From positions 81,660,064 through 81,724,063 of the forward strand of contig NC_042968.1 in assembly GCF_901001165.1 (NCBI RefSeq): 64,000 bases of DNA. Reading direction: 5' to 3'. The position numbers and the translations under genes were made by a program. This DNA is from Salmo trutta. Its lineage: Eukaryota; Chordata; Actinopteri; Salmoniformes; Salmonidae. Under the pieces are notes generated by a model, which was given only the letters and a program-made list of their open reading frames with translations, did no database searches and had not been told where the DNA came from. The stretch's first letter is position 1, and each line of letters opens with the position of its first letter. Below are positions 10,921-20,978 of the stretch, one piece after another.

Positions 10921-11272
10921 TGTCACGTCCTGACCAGCAGAGGGAGTAATTGTATTAGTTTTGGTCAGGATGTGGCAGAGGGTTTGTGTTTTTTTTAATG
11001 TATTTCTACGTTTAGTTTTTCTATGTTTAGGTTTGGGTGTTGCACTCTCAATTGGAGGCAGGTGTTTCTAGTTGCCTCTGATTGAGAGTCCTATAATTAG
11101 GTGTGTGTTTGGTTTGGATTTTGTGGGTAGTTGTTTTTGCATTGCTTTTAGTATAGCCTGCAAGACTGTTGGACTGTCGTGTTTCTTTGTTTTTTTCGTG
11201 TTCACTAATAAATAACAATGATGAGCACGCAACCCGCTGCGCCTTGGTCCATTCCTGATGACAGATGTGACA
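10921..11272 (+). repeat. 5' LTR of the tandem-repeat LTR element
   Basis: 352 bp, TG...CA ends, with AATAAA near 11208 as a possible polyadenylation signal. It lacks a 10-bp block (ttctgtctag) present in the 3' LTR near 13184. Confidence 0.9.
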
Positions 11273-11449
11273 GAACTACCCACCACAAAAGGACCAAGCA
11301 GCGGAGGAAGGAGCAGAACCAGGAGAGCAGCATGATGGACTCATGGACGTGGGAACAAATACTGGACGGAGAGGGACCATGGACTCAGGCTGGGGAGTAT
11401 CGCCTCCCGCAGTGGGAGATCGAAGCGGCGAGAGCGGAGAGGCGATGAT

Positions 11450-12643
11450 ATGAGGAGAGAGAGCGCAACAGGCACGAGAGGCAGCCCCAAGATTTTTTTG
11501 GGGGGGGGGCACACGGGACAGTCGGCGGTGCCGAGGTCGGAACCAGAGCCAGTCGGGTTGACGTTGGAGGTGAGCGAAGGGTGGAAAGCAGAGACAGTGA
11601 AGGAGTTGATGGGGAGATTGGAGGAGAGAGAGATGAGAGACCTGCTGGTTTGGTGCATAAGGCACGGCATTCGCCCTACGGAGCGTGTCAGTGAATTGAT
11701 GTCACCTGAGTCAGTTCTCCATACTCGTCCTGAGGTGCGTGCTGGCCGTCTGTTGAAGACTGTGCCCAGAAACAGGCCTCCTGCATGTCTTCCCAGCCCT
11801 GCACGTCCTGTGCCTACGCCCAGAACCAGGCCTCCTGCATGTCTTCCCATCCTGGTCATCCTGCCTCCTCCTCGGACCAGTCCGCCAGTGGGTCTCCCCA
11901 TCCTGGTTAAGCCTGTGCCTCCTCCTCGGACCAGGCCTCCAGTGGGTCTCCCCATCCTGGTCTGTCCTGTGCCTGCTCCACGGACCAGGCCTCCAGTGGG
12001 TTTCCCCATCTTGGTTAAGCCTGTGCCCGCTCCTCGGACCAGGCCTCCAGTGGGTCTCTCCATCCTGGTCAGTCCTGTGCCTCGTCCTAGGACCAGGCCT
12101 CCAGTGGGTTTCCCCATCTTGGTTAAGCCTGTGCCTCCTCCTCGGACCAGGCCTCCAGTGGGTCTCCCCATCCTGGTCTGTCCTGTACCTGCTCCACGGA
12201 CCAGGCCTCCAGTGGGTCTCCCCATCCTGGTTAAGCCTGTGCCTCCTCCTCGGACCAGGCCTCCAGTGGATCTCCCCATCCTGGTCAGTCCGGTGCCACC
12301 TCCCAGGACTAGGCCTCCAGAGTGGCCCGCCTGTTCGGGGCTGCCAGAGCGGCCCGCCTGTTCGGGGCTGCCAGAGCGGCCCGCCTGTTCGGGGCTGCCA
12401 GAGCGGCCCGCCTGTTCGGGGCTGCCAGAGCGGCCCGCCTGTTCGGGGCTGCCAGAGTGGCCCGCCTGTTCGGGGCTGCCAGAGCGGCCCGCCTGTTCGG
12501 GGCTGCCAGAGCGGCCCGCCTGTTCGGGGCTGCCAGATTGGCCCGCCTGTTCGGGGCTGCCAGAGTGCCCGCCTGTTCGGGGCTGCCAGAGTGGCCCGCC
12601 TGTTCGGGCGCAGCCAGGGTCATCCGCCAGTCGGGCGCAGTAA
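11450..12643 (+). CDS. Proline-rich tandem-repeat ORF of the LTR element
   Basis: 397 codons open from ATG at 11450. The N-terminal 110 residues are non-repetitive with a charged helix-like part (SEGWKAETVKELMGRLEERE, about residues 43-62). Next come about eight 18-residue units of the type RPPVGLPILVKPVPPPRT (54 bp in DNA) and then nine-residue units of the type PACSGLPER (27 bp). A preceding open stretch at 11335-11448 encodes WTWEQILDGEGPWTQAGEYR, reminiscent of the gag-like start of this salmonid element group, and is separated by a stop. There is no enzymatic domain. Function is unknown, and it may be a degenerate gag. Confidence 0.5.
   Translation: MRRESATGTRGSPKIFLGGGHTGQSAVPRSEPEPVGLTLEVSEGWKAETVKELMGRLEEREMRDLLVWCIRHGIRPTERVSELMSPESVLHTRPEVRAGRLLKTVPRNRPPACLPSPARPVPTPRTRPPACLPILVILPPPRTSPPVGLPILVKPVPPPRTRPPVGLPILVCPVPAPRTRPPVGFPILVKPVPAPRTRPPVGLSILVSPVPRPRTRPPVGFPILVKPVPPPRTRPPVGLPILVCPVPAPRTRPPVGLPILVKPVPPPRTRPPVDLPILVSPVPPPRTRPPEWPACSGLPERPACSGLPERPACSGLPERPACSGLPERPACSGLPEWPACSGLPERPACSGLPERPACSGLPDWPACSGLPECPPVRGCQSGPPVRAQPGSSASRAQ
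11870..12300 (+). repeat. 54-bp tandem repeat array
   Basis: About eight imperfect units based on ccaggcctccagtgggtctc plus a variable ctggttaagcctgtgcctcc part. The period is a multiple of three, so the reading frame is preserved through the array. Confidence 0.9.
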
Positions 12644-12850
12644 GGGTCGCCCGCCAGCCGGGCGCAGCAAGGGACACCCGTCAGCCGGGCGCAGCCATCG
12701 CCGCCCGCCAGCCGGGCGCAGCCAGGGTCGTCCGCCAGCCGGGCGCAACCAGGGTCGTCCGCCAGCCGGGCGCAACCAGGGTCGCCCGCCAGCCGGGCGC
12801 AACTAGGGTTGCCCGCCAGCCGGGCGAAGTCAGGGTCGCCCACCAGACCT
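12311..12850 (+). repeat. Two adjacent 27-bp tandem arrays
   Basis: From 12311 to about 12605 the unit is gagcggcccgcctgttcgg plus ggctgcca. From about 12607 to 12850 the unit is gggcgcagccagggtcgtcc plus gccagcc. Both periods are divisible by three, and all frames on both strands remain largely open, which produces long spurious ORFs. Confidence 0.9.
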
Positions 12851-13094
12851 TCGGCGCGGCCAGGTGCGCCACCTAAGTGGGCGACGCCGAAGGTGGAGCG
12901 AGGTCCACGTCCCGCACCTGAGCCGCCTCCTATATAGGTGGGTTGGGGAGGGGGGGTGTAGCACAGTGCCGTCGTTGACGGCAGCCACCCTCCCTTCCCT
13001 CCCTTTAGTTTAGGGGGATATTTTTGTTGTTTGGGGGTTTTGTCTTTTCTTTTAGGGGCAGTCGGGGTCTGCACCTTTAGGGGGGGGGGGGTAC

Positions 13095-13454
13095 TGTCAC
13101 GTCCTGACCAGCAGAGGGAGTAATTGTATTAGTTTTGGTCAGGATGTGGCAGAGGGTTTGTGTTTTTTTATGTATTTCTACGTTCTGTCTAGTTTAGTTT
13201 TTCTATGTTTAGGTTTGGGTGTTGGACTCTCAATTGGAGGCAGGTGTTTCTAGTTGCCTCTGATTGAGAGTCCTATAATTAGGTGTGTGTTTGGTTTGGA
13301 TTTTGTGGGTAGTTGTTTTTGCATTGCTTTTAGTATAGCCTGCAAGACTGTTGTACTGTCGTGTTTCTTTGTTTTTTTCGTGTTCACTAATAAATAACAA
13401 TGATGAGCACGCAACCCGCTGCGCCTTGGTCCATTCCTGACGACAGATGTGACA
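13095..13454 (+). repeat. 3' LTR of the tandem-repeat LTR element
   Basis: 360 bp, nearly identical to 10921-11272, directly preceded by the G-rich polypurine tract and a GTAC, and followed by the target duplication CTAAA. Confidence 0.92.
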
Positions 13455-13859
13455 CTAAAGGCTACAACAAGGGTTTGTTCTAGACTGTTTCCTGCAGTGG
13501 AAGATGTGTGATTACAATATCTACTTCAATTGGAAAAATAACCACGTTTATCTTGATGAGTCAAGAGGACAGATTCTCCTGTGGTTCACACTTAGGCATA
13601 AATACTTTGCTCCAACTGTTTTTGCCTCCGTATGTCCTCAATATAAGCATGTTTGTTAATTTCATGATGCAGATATTCTATCAATCACAGAAGTAACAGA
13701 AATGCAATAAAACAATTATTATCCACATGAGTGACATATGGTATCAAGGGCCATTGCTTACTGAACTGTTAGTTGTTGATGAACAGGTTGTTGATGAACA
13801 ATTTGAGATGTTACAATGTACAACTTCTCACCAGTGATATAGATAATTTTGTCTATCAC

Positions 13860-14467
13860 AAAGATACATCTACCAAATCAGTTTGTGGTTTCCATCAAGG
13901 TGCCATAACGAGTTTGGTCCAGCAACACGGTATGACCTTCTATGCAGCCTCTGCGACCTGGCTCTGGGTTAACACAAAGCATGCTGTCCCTCACTCTGCG
14001 TCTCTGCACCCAGAGCCCTTAATTGTGATCCAACAGCCTCCGGTCCACGTTTGTCGTTCCCAGCCACCAAGTCCTTAATATTTTCATCCAGAGCCAAGTC
14101 TGACATGTCAGAATATAACGGGTCATGTGACAGATTGAGGTGTCTGGGAAAAAGAGTAACAATGGACAGGGATGAGGTAATGCATATCATCATAGTAATT
14201 TTAAAGTCCTGTCTTGATTGTAGTCCTTCTAAATTGTTTGATTGATAAGAAACTGTAAACCATGCATCTAAAGTCTGTAGTTTATAGCATTACTCCCAAG
14301 CACAACTGACCTTAGACGACATTTAACTGTCGATCGGGACACATGTAGAATATCTGCCATCTGAGACGCACTGGACATCAGAAACCTCAGTTGCTCTTGA
14401 TCGATGGCATAACAAGGTGCACCTCTAGCTCCTCTCCAAGTCTGAGGAGCCCGGTAATCGGAACTGG
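13860..14467 (-). pseudogene. HTH plus integrase-core protein pseudogene, two exons
   Basis: Exon 1 (14467-14311) begins after TTACAG and ends at AAG/GTCAGT. It encodes a helix-turn-helix-like stretch: AIDQEQLRFLMSSASQMADI then LHVSRSTVKCRLR. Exon 2 (14143 to about 13860) begins after TTTTCCCAG and encodes YSDMSDLALDENIKDLVAG, NDKRGPEAV, then after a one-base frame change VQRRRVRDSM, and finally SLWHLDGNHKLIW followed by a stop. The WHLDGNHKL motif carries the first catalytic Asp of the integrase-core proteins common as uncharacterised genes in fish. The remaining D and E residues are not found. An intact version would be a DDE strand-transfer enzyme and is the natural transposase candidate for the surrounding long-TIR element. 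Confidence 0.72.
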
Positions 14468-14984
14468 CTGTAACAATAATACACGGTGTTTAGGCTACAT
14501 AATGTATTGTGACACAGCCCACCCCCCTCATTCTAAAAACACTTTTAAATTATAGTAACTGTCACAAATTGTGGCCAAGTAATGTTTTTATAATATTGGA
14601 TTTTAAAGCCAAGACATAAATAGAAATGTTGACCAAGAACGAATAGAATGGGCAGCAGGAGAACGAAGAGTGAAAAAACTAAAAACAAAAAAACAACAGT
14701 AAACCCAACCACACCCAACATTTATCAGCCTCCCCTTAGCCCACTCAAGGCTCCTCTGCATGGTTTCCATTCTACAAGACGACAGTTTTGTGAAAATAGA
14801 GACCATGGATGAGACTGCGATTCCTGTTCAAACAGTGCCATAGTCCTAACATTAACGTTCCTGGTTTATGTCTGAAGTTGTTCATTTCTACATCAAAGGC
14901 TTAGATGAAATATTCATATTTCAAAGGGTATTCAAAAGTAATATCTGTGCTGTTGGAAAGCTGATATGCTGTAGATATTAGCAA
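14468..14984. other. No gene recognised
   Basis: Sequence between the integrase exons and the right inverted repeat. A 67-codon minus-strand open stretch at 14603-14806 has no known motif but could hold 5' sequence of the integrase gene. Confidence 0.4.
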
Positions 14985-16001
14985 AGTTTTTACAAGGTTG
15001 TCCTAGATCAAATGAGCTTAGTAAATGTTTTCATGCTAATCGCGAGCTAGCGTGGCTAAGGCTAGGTAGCATTGAGATTATAGCTAGCCAGCCAGCCTGC
15101 CTGCCTGAAGTTTTAGACCTTCAGTTGTTGTTTTGCCTAAAAATACAAAAACATGTTTGACGTTAGTACTCCTCGATAATAAGTCACCTTTATGTCGCTA
15201 GCAGGGCTGTAAAAATATTACAAGACGGCACCATTCACTGTGGCTATGGCCGGGGTGTGCGGCTAGTAACTCATGTAGCAATCCAGCCATTTAAATACCA
15301 GCATTCATTAAAACAAATTACATATATTCTACATATACTAGCTAAATATAAAATACTCCCTTGGCCTAATCAGACTTACAATATTAGCGACACATAGGCC
15401 TAAGTTACTTGCACTGCTGTCTCAGTGTCTGAGCCTCCAACATAGCTGCATAGCCATACACAGATCCGTCCTCTGCGTTACTAACACTGTTAGCTAGCAG
15501 ATCAACTTCATGATTAAGTAATTATAGTATTTAAAAGAAACAACCTTGTTAACGTGGACTGAAGGGCATCAAGTCCAGGATTATCGGAGAGCAGAAGCCG
15601 AGAGCAGTTATTTTGGGTCTGTTTGCAACGGATATGGAAGTTCCTTCTCGCCATCTTGTGGTGTTGTTGCATCAAACTGACTGTACACCGATTTAATGAC
15701 AGGAGGAAATAGGGAAATTGGCTGGTAAAATTAGCATATTAAAGAACGCGTTAAGTTAGCGTGTGTAGGTGTATATTTAGCAGCTGTAGGCGTTAATTTG
15801 ACGTGTGCAGGACCGCTTGTAGCCGTCTATTTAGCACATTTGCACGTGCTTATTTGACACGTGTAGGCATTAATTTAGCATGTGAAGATGTTAATTTAAC
15901 GCTGCACGCGTTAATTTAGAGCATGCACGCATTCATTTAGCGCCTGCACCTGCTTACTTTACACACATAGCATTAAAAAGATCGCATTTTGACCACGTGC
16001 T
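14985..16001 (-). repeat. Right long terminal inverted repeat
   Basis: Inverted partner of 4738-5840. The outer part (15733-16001) shows the same 21-bp sub-units, with words such as cgcgttaatttag and cgttaatttaac. Inner patches (tactagccg complement at 15220-15268, aagtcacctttatg at 15181, tacaaggttgtcc at 14991) mirror the left arm. Followed by TTAA at 16002-16005. Confidence 0.85.
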
Positions 16002-16084
16002 TTAAGAACCATATTTTGGGTTGAAAAGCCATTGAAAGCTGTATTTAACGCATTGTGCTCACTAGCTAGCGTATAGAAAAGTTC

Positions 16085-16262
16085 CCAACACCTCGATATT
16101 GATCCCAGTCTGACCGAACTCAACGCCAGTGTCAACTGCCACACCTGTCTTGATCTTCAATGGCCCGGCGGACGGCGATGCACTCACGAGCTCCATCAAG
16201 GCCTTCGCTTATACACACAGCAGGGACACTTCAGCACCAATGCCAGCTTTTGGCCCCATGAC
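16085..16262 (-). pseudogene. Fragment of a fish Gly/Ala-rich uncharacterised protein
   Basis: The minus-strand reading gives GPKAGIGAEVS, then after a stop LVSASPSAGPLKIKTGVAVD and TGVEFGQTGINIEVLG. It resembles the C-terminal half of the protein remnant at 36663-37177 (KATATVRLAADTGFGVG, EAQFLGTG) and a family of Gly/Ala-rich uncharacterised proteins known in fish. It stops before the conserved C-terminus. It lies just outside the long-TIR element. It is a pseudogene fragment, function unknown. Confidence 0.55.
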
Positions 16263-16695
16263 CTCTGGTTTGAATATGTCGTCTTAAATGTTGCTATGAA
16301 TACCCTCGAGCCTTCGCACCCCTTCCCACTTTGGGTACTCGTTTTCCTGGTTTATTATCTAATCCATTCCAGATGCAGCCCTCCTCTTGTAGGATTCCTT
16401 TGTGGTAGTTTACAAGGCCGGACAAAGTTGTCTATGGTATCCACCCATCCATTGCTGACTGCTCTAGGTAAAAACACAGAATGGAGAGACAGTCTCAAAA
16501 CGCTGGGAGAGTTATTTTCACTCCCGCTTTCCCACCTTCAATATTCCATTATTCCAAATGTTTATATTTTATCTTGCTCTTGTCCTGTTTGATTCCTGTA
16601 AACATACTTCTCCTTCTCCCGCTCTATCTCTTCTCCTTATTCCTTCAGGACAGTTTTTTGGCATCATTCTTGTAAGAGGGCTGTTGGTAGATAGA
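16263..16695. other. No gene recognised
   Basis: Short open stretches with hydrophobic composition (16296-16675) but no family resemblance. Confidence 0.4.
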
Positions 16696-17045
16696 AAAGG
16701 TTCCACAAATACATATATGGCAGGAAGTTTACCATATGTACAGGTCATAAACCTTTACTGTCTCTTTTCAATGAAATGAAGGTAGTTCCACAGATGGTGT
16801 CTCCCGAGAAAAGCCATTGAATGACTACGCTTCACACTGGACCTGTTGAGATGTTATTAGGTGGTAGACTACGCTCCACACTGGACCTGTTGAGATGTTA
16901 TTAGGTGGTAGACTACGCTCCACACTGGACCTGATGAGTTATTAGGTGGTAGACTACGCTCCACAGTGGACCTGTTGAGATGTTATTAGGTCGCAGACTA
17001 CGCTCCACACTGGACCTGATGAGATGCTATTAGGTTGCAGACTAC
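16696..17045 (+). mobile_element. Left part of a plus-strand gypsy remnant with minisatellite
   Basis: 16700-16815 encodes an RNase H-like block (GRKFTICTGHKPLLSLFNEM, then VPQMVSPEKP) also present in the minus-strand gypsy at 46532-45741. After a deletion of about 1 kb relative to that copy, the sequence passes into the 44-bp minisatellite derived from the integrase C-terminal region. The element resumes at 24122. Confidence 0.8.
16826..17045 (+). repeat. 44-bp minisatellite, first block
   Basis: About five units containing gactacgctccacactggac and ctgttgagatgttattaggt; one unit is shortened. Each unit reads EMLLGGRLRSTLDL in one frame, the same motif as EMLLGCRLRSTLNLF in the integrase region of the gypsy copy at 45395-45440. 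Because 44 is not divisible by three, the array destroys the frame. Confidence 0.92.
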
Positions 17046-17904
17046 TGTCGTGTCTTTGACATCATTAAACTGAAGACTGTTCGTTTATCAAATCAATTCT
17101 CTGTAATTATTATTACGTGATTAACTAATCAGGTAAATGTAATTAACTAGGAAGTCGGGGCACCAAGGAAAATATTCAGATTACAAAGTTATAATTTTCC
17201 TAATATAACTTTCAGATATTTTAATATCTGATCAATTAGTCTTCTAATTAATGAGTTATTCTTTACCTCACGTTAGTCTCATTCCAAACATCGCAAATTG
17301 TTGGTTATCTGCACGAACCCAGTCTTCACTATGAGTCATCCATACATCAATTGTCTCAATCATTTATTTATTAACGAACTAAATAATCACAGAAATGCAC
17401 ACACAAACAAACAAAGTAAATATGGTTACAAGGAAATGATAGGGGATGTGCCCTAGTGGGCTAAACCACCATGGCGGCTTGGTAGACAAAGGGACTGAGA
17501 AGGGAGCGAAAGATAAAAGACACTACACAGTTGATAATTCAAACAATTGAAATGCTAATCCTTTGCACATGAATGCTCACTCATCCGGGAATAATTGCAA
17601 TCAATATACAGTGCTCAAAAAAATAAAGGGAACACTTAAACAACACAATGTAACTCCAAGTCAATCACACTTCTGTGAAATCAAACTGTCCACTTAGGAA
17701 GCAACACTGATTGACAATAAATTTCACATGCTGTTGTGCTAATGGAATAGACAACAGGTGGAAATTATAGGCAATAAGCAAGACACCCCCAATAAAGGAG
17801 TGGTTCTGCAGGTGGAGACCACAGACCACTTCTCAGTTCCTATGCTTCCTGGCTGATGTTTTGGTCACTTTTGAATGCTGGCAGTGCTTTCACTCTAGTG
17901 GTAG

Positions 17905-18924
17905 CATGAGACGGAGTCTACAACCCACACAAGTGGCTCAGGTAGTGCAGCTCATCCAGGATGGCACAATAATGCGAGCTGTGGCAAGAAGGTTTGCTGT
18001 GTCTGTCAGCGTAGTGTCCAGAGCATGGAGGCGCTACCAGGAAACAGGCCAGTACATCAGGAGACGTGGAGGAGGCCAACAACCCAGCAGCAGGACCGCT
18101 ACCTCCACCTTTGTGCAAGGAGGAGGAGGAGGAGCACTGCCAGAGCCCTGCAAAATGACCTCCAGCAGGCCACAAATGTGCATGTGTCTGCTCAAACGGT
18201 CAGAAACAGACTCCATGAGGGTGGTATGAGGGCCCGACGTCCACAGGTGGGGGTTGTGCTTACAGCCCAACACCGTGCAGGACATTTGGCATTTGCCAGA
18301 GAACACCAAGATTGGCAAAGTCGCCACTGGCGCCCTGTGCTCTTCACAGATGAAAGCAGGTTCACACTGAGCACGTGACAGACGTGACAGAGTCTGGAGA
18401 CGCCGTGGAGAACGTTCTGCTGCCTGCAACATCCTCCAGCATGACCGGTTTGGCGGTGGGTCAGTCATGGTGTGGGGTGGGGTGGCATTTCTTTGGGGGG
18501 CCGCACAGCCCTCCATGTGCTCGCCAGAGGTAGCCTGACTGCCATTAGGTACCGAGATGAGATCCTCAGACCCCTTGTGAGACCATATGCTGGTGCGGTT
18601 GGTCCTGGGTTCCTCCAAATGCAAGACAATGCTAGACCTCATGTGGCTGGAGTGTGTCAGCAGTTCCTGCAAGAGGAAGGCATTGATGCTATGGAATGGC
18701 CCGCCCTTTCCCCAGACCTGAATCCAATTGAGCACATCTGGGACATCATGTCTCGCTCCATCCACCAATGCCACGTTGCACCACAGACTGTCCAGGAGTT
18801 GGCGGATGCTTTAGTCCAGGTCTGGGAGGAGATCCCTCAGGAGACCATCCGCCACCTCATCAGTAGCATGCCAAGGCATTGTAGGGAGGTCATACATGCA
18901 CGTGGAGGCCACACAAACTACTGA
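17905..18924 (+). pseudogene. Tc1-like DD34E transposase, frameshifted
   Basis: Read from the ATG at 17905 (MRRSLQPTQVAQVV), the protein has paired HTH DNA-binding motifs (VARRFAVSVSVVSRAWRRYQ) and then the DDE catalytic domain. The first Asp is in LFTDESRF near 18345, the second in QMQDNARPH near 18625 and the Glu in NPIEHIWD near 18735, with spacing close to DD34E. The frame changes near 18085, and again near 18375, where the short direct repeat gtgacagacgtgacaga marks an insertion. About 340 residues are represented, the usual family length. It would cut and paste DNA at TA sites if intact. Confidence 0.93.
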
Positions 18925-19155
18925 GCCTCATTTTGACTTGTTTTAAGGACATGACATCAAAGTTGGATCAGCCTGTAGTGTGGTTTTCCACTTTAATTTT
19001 GAGTGTGACTACAAATCCAAACCTCCATGGGATGATAAATTGGATTTCCATTGATTATTTTTGTGTGATTTTGTTGTCAGCACATTCAACTATGTAAAGA
19101 AAAAAGTATTTAATAAGAGTATTTCTTTCATTCAGATCTAGGATGTGTTGTTTAA

Positions 19156-20588
19156 CTTCTCTAGGGCCAGTGGGACGATTTTGTCCCACCTACGTAACCA
19201 GTGGAATCCTGTGGCGCGTTATTCAAATACCTTAGAAATGCTATTACTTCAATTTCTCAAACATATGACTATTTTACACCATTTTAAAGACAAGACTCTC
19301 GTTAATCTAACCACACTGTCCGATTTCAAAAAGGCTTTACAACGAAAGCAAAACATTAGATTATGTCAGCAGAGTACACAGCCAGAAATAATCAGACACC
19401 CATTTTTCAAACTAGCATATAATGTCACATAAACCCAAAACACAGCTAAATGCGGCACTAACCTTTGATGATCTTCATCAGATGACAATCTTAGGACATT
19501 ATGTTATACAATACATGCATGTTTTGTTCAATCAAGTTCATATTTATATCAAAAACCAGCTTTTTACATTAGCATGTGACGTTCAGAACTAGCATACCCC
19601 CCGCAAACTTCCGGTGAATTTACTAAATGACTCACGATAAACATTCACAAAAAACATAACAATTATTTTAAGAACTATAGATACAGAACTCCTCTTTGCA
19701 CTCGCTATGTCCGATTTTAAAATAGCTTTTCGGTGAAAGCACATTTTGCAATATTCTAAGTAGATAGCCCGGCATCACAGGGCTAGCTATTTAGACACCC
19801 AGCAAGTTTAGCCTTCACAAAAGTCAGATTTACTATAAGAAAAATGTTATTACCTTTGCTGTTCTTCGTCAGAATGCACTCCCAGGACTTCTACTTCAAT
19901 AACAAATGTTGGTTTGGTTCAAAATAATCCATAGTTATGTTCAAATATCCTCTGTTTTGTTCGTGCGTTCAAGACACTATCTGAATGGTAAAGAAGGGTG
20001 ACGCGCACGACGCATTTCGTGACAAAAAAATTCTAAATATTCCATTACCGTACTTCGAAGCATGTCAACCACTGTTTAAAATCTATTTTTATGCCATTTT
20101 TCTCGCTTTCCGACCGGGAAAGCGTGTTTACGTTCAAAGAGAGAGAAAGTAAAAACATGGGATCCCCTCGTGCACGAGCCTCAGTCTGATGGTCCCCTGA
20201 TAGAGCACTTACCAAAGGCGCTAATGTGTTTCAGCCAGCGGCTGGAATTACATCATTCAGCTTTTTCCCGGGTTCTGAGAGCCTATGGGAGCCGTAGCAA
20301 GTGTCACGTTACAGCAAAGATCCTAAATGTTCAATAAACAGAGCCAAGAAGCCAAGGAATGGTCAGAGAGGGTACTTCCTGTTTGGAATCTTCTCAGGTT
20401 TTTGCCTGCCATATGAGTTCTGTTATACTCACAGACACCATTCAAACAGTTTTAAAACTTTAGGGTGTTTTCTATCCAAAGCCAATAATTATATGCATAT
20501 TCTAGTTTCTGGGCAGTAGTAATAACCAGATTAAATCGGGTACGTTTTTTATCCGGCCGTGTAAATACTGCCCCCTAGCCCTAACAGG
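19156..20588 (+). mobile_element. TTAA-flanked non-coding element, copy A
   Basis: 1433 bp between TTAA at 19152-19155 and 20589-20592. The ends read CTTCTCTAGGGCC at the left and CCCTAACAGG at the right, so with the target the ends are TTAACNTCTCTAGGG and TTAACCTGTTAGGG in inverted orientation. It sits in the 3' flank of a Tc1 element, whose sequence (gttgttTTAAgtgttccc) is restored when the element and one TTAA are removed. There is no transposase. Target and ends resemble piggyBac-type transposons. Confidence 0.9.
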
Positions 20589-20978
20589 TTAAGTGTTCCC
20601 TTTATTTTTTTGAGCAGTGTATATATATATATATTTACCCTCACTGTGTCATCATGATCTCTGTTGGAAAGTTTGTTTCTGTTGGAGAGTTTGTCCGCAC
20701 TCTCCCTCTCTCTCTTCCGTGGTTAGAATGGATAGTTCAGAGTCCCATTCAGAAATGTTGTCATAGAATAGATGTTTTGGCGGTTGTCAATCCTCACATT
20801 CACGGGTACATAATTTCTAGCTGCAGACTAGTAATTAGTATCGAAGAGTAGCTCTTATTCTGTCAGATCGATAGTCTCAGAGTTTAACCACGTGGTATGG
20901 TTAAAAGATTCAGCAATCTACTCAAACCTTAGCTCCCTCTGTGATGAGGTACTGGTCTGGTCTCAAACCTTATGTCAT

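Larger units (their letters stand above)
10921..13454 (+). mobile_element. Non-autonomous LTR retrotransposon with tandem-repeat interior
   Basis: Two LTRs (10921-11272 and 13095-13454) begin TGTCACGTCCTGACC and end GATGTGACA. They are flanked by the perfect 5-bp target duplication CTAAA at 10916-10920 and 13455-13459. The LTRs differ by about four substitutions plus a 10-bp and a small indel, which indicates a fairly recent insertion. The interior has no protease, RT or integrase. It carries a short gag-like leader, a proline-rich ORF made of tandem repeats and a G-rich polypurine tract just before the 3' LTR (13070-13091). A related LTR sits at 61193-61552. Confidence 0.9.
4738..16001. mobile_element. 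Large long-TIR DNA element with integrase and HECT remnants
   Basis: An interval of about 11.3 kb bounded by long inverted repeats. The outermost shared sequence is AGCACGTGGTCAAAA on the left and its complement on the right, and each end is flanked directly by TTAA (4734-4737 and 16002-16005). Inside, on the minus strand, are exon-like remnants of an HTH/integrase-core protein (13860-14467) and of a HECT-domain protein (8508-10059). About 3.5 kb of the interval are later insertions (6834-7490, 8145-8507, 10921-13454), leaving roughly 7-8 kb of original element. I do not recognise a named transposon superfamily with exactly this content; the integrase core is of the type found in many fish uncharacterised proteins. 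Alternative: a segmental inverted duplication that happens to flank two pseudogenes. Confidence 0.7.
17609..20619 (+). mobile_element. Tc1-like transposon interrupted by a TTAA element
   Basis: The inverted ends CAGTGCTCAAAAAAATAAAG and their complement (20592-20619) are flanked by TA dinucleotides (17607-17608 and 20620-20621). Without the 1.43 kb insertion at 19156-20588, the element is about 1.57 kb, the normal Tc1 length. The transposase is broken, so this copy is inactive. Confidence 0.95.

Noticed and set aside
11341..13074. 577-codon minus-strand open frame
   Set aside because: It is antisense to the proline-rich ORF and arises because the 54-bp and 27-bp GC-rich repeats keep all frames open; it also crosses the LTR element's 3' end.
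4734..16005. Classing the long-TIR element as piggyBac on the TTAA alone
   Set aside because: Its end (AGCACGTGGTC) lacks the C-rich piggyBac-type start, and the enzyme remnant is integrase-core rather than piggyBac transposase; TTAA is also used by other groups.
18034..18774. 246-codon minus-strand ORF
   Set aside because: It is the antisense shadow of the Tc1 transposase.
19145..19432. Recurring open stretch in TTAA copies A, B and D
   Set aside because: The same frame is open in three close copies because they are recent relatives; it is broken in the diverged copies C and E and has no recognisable motif.
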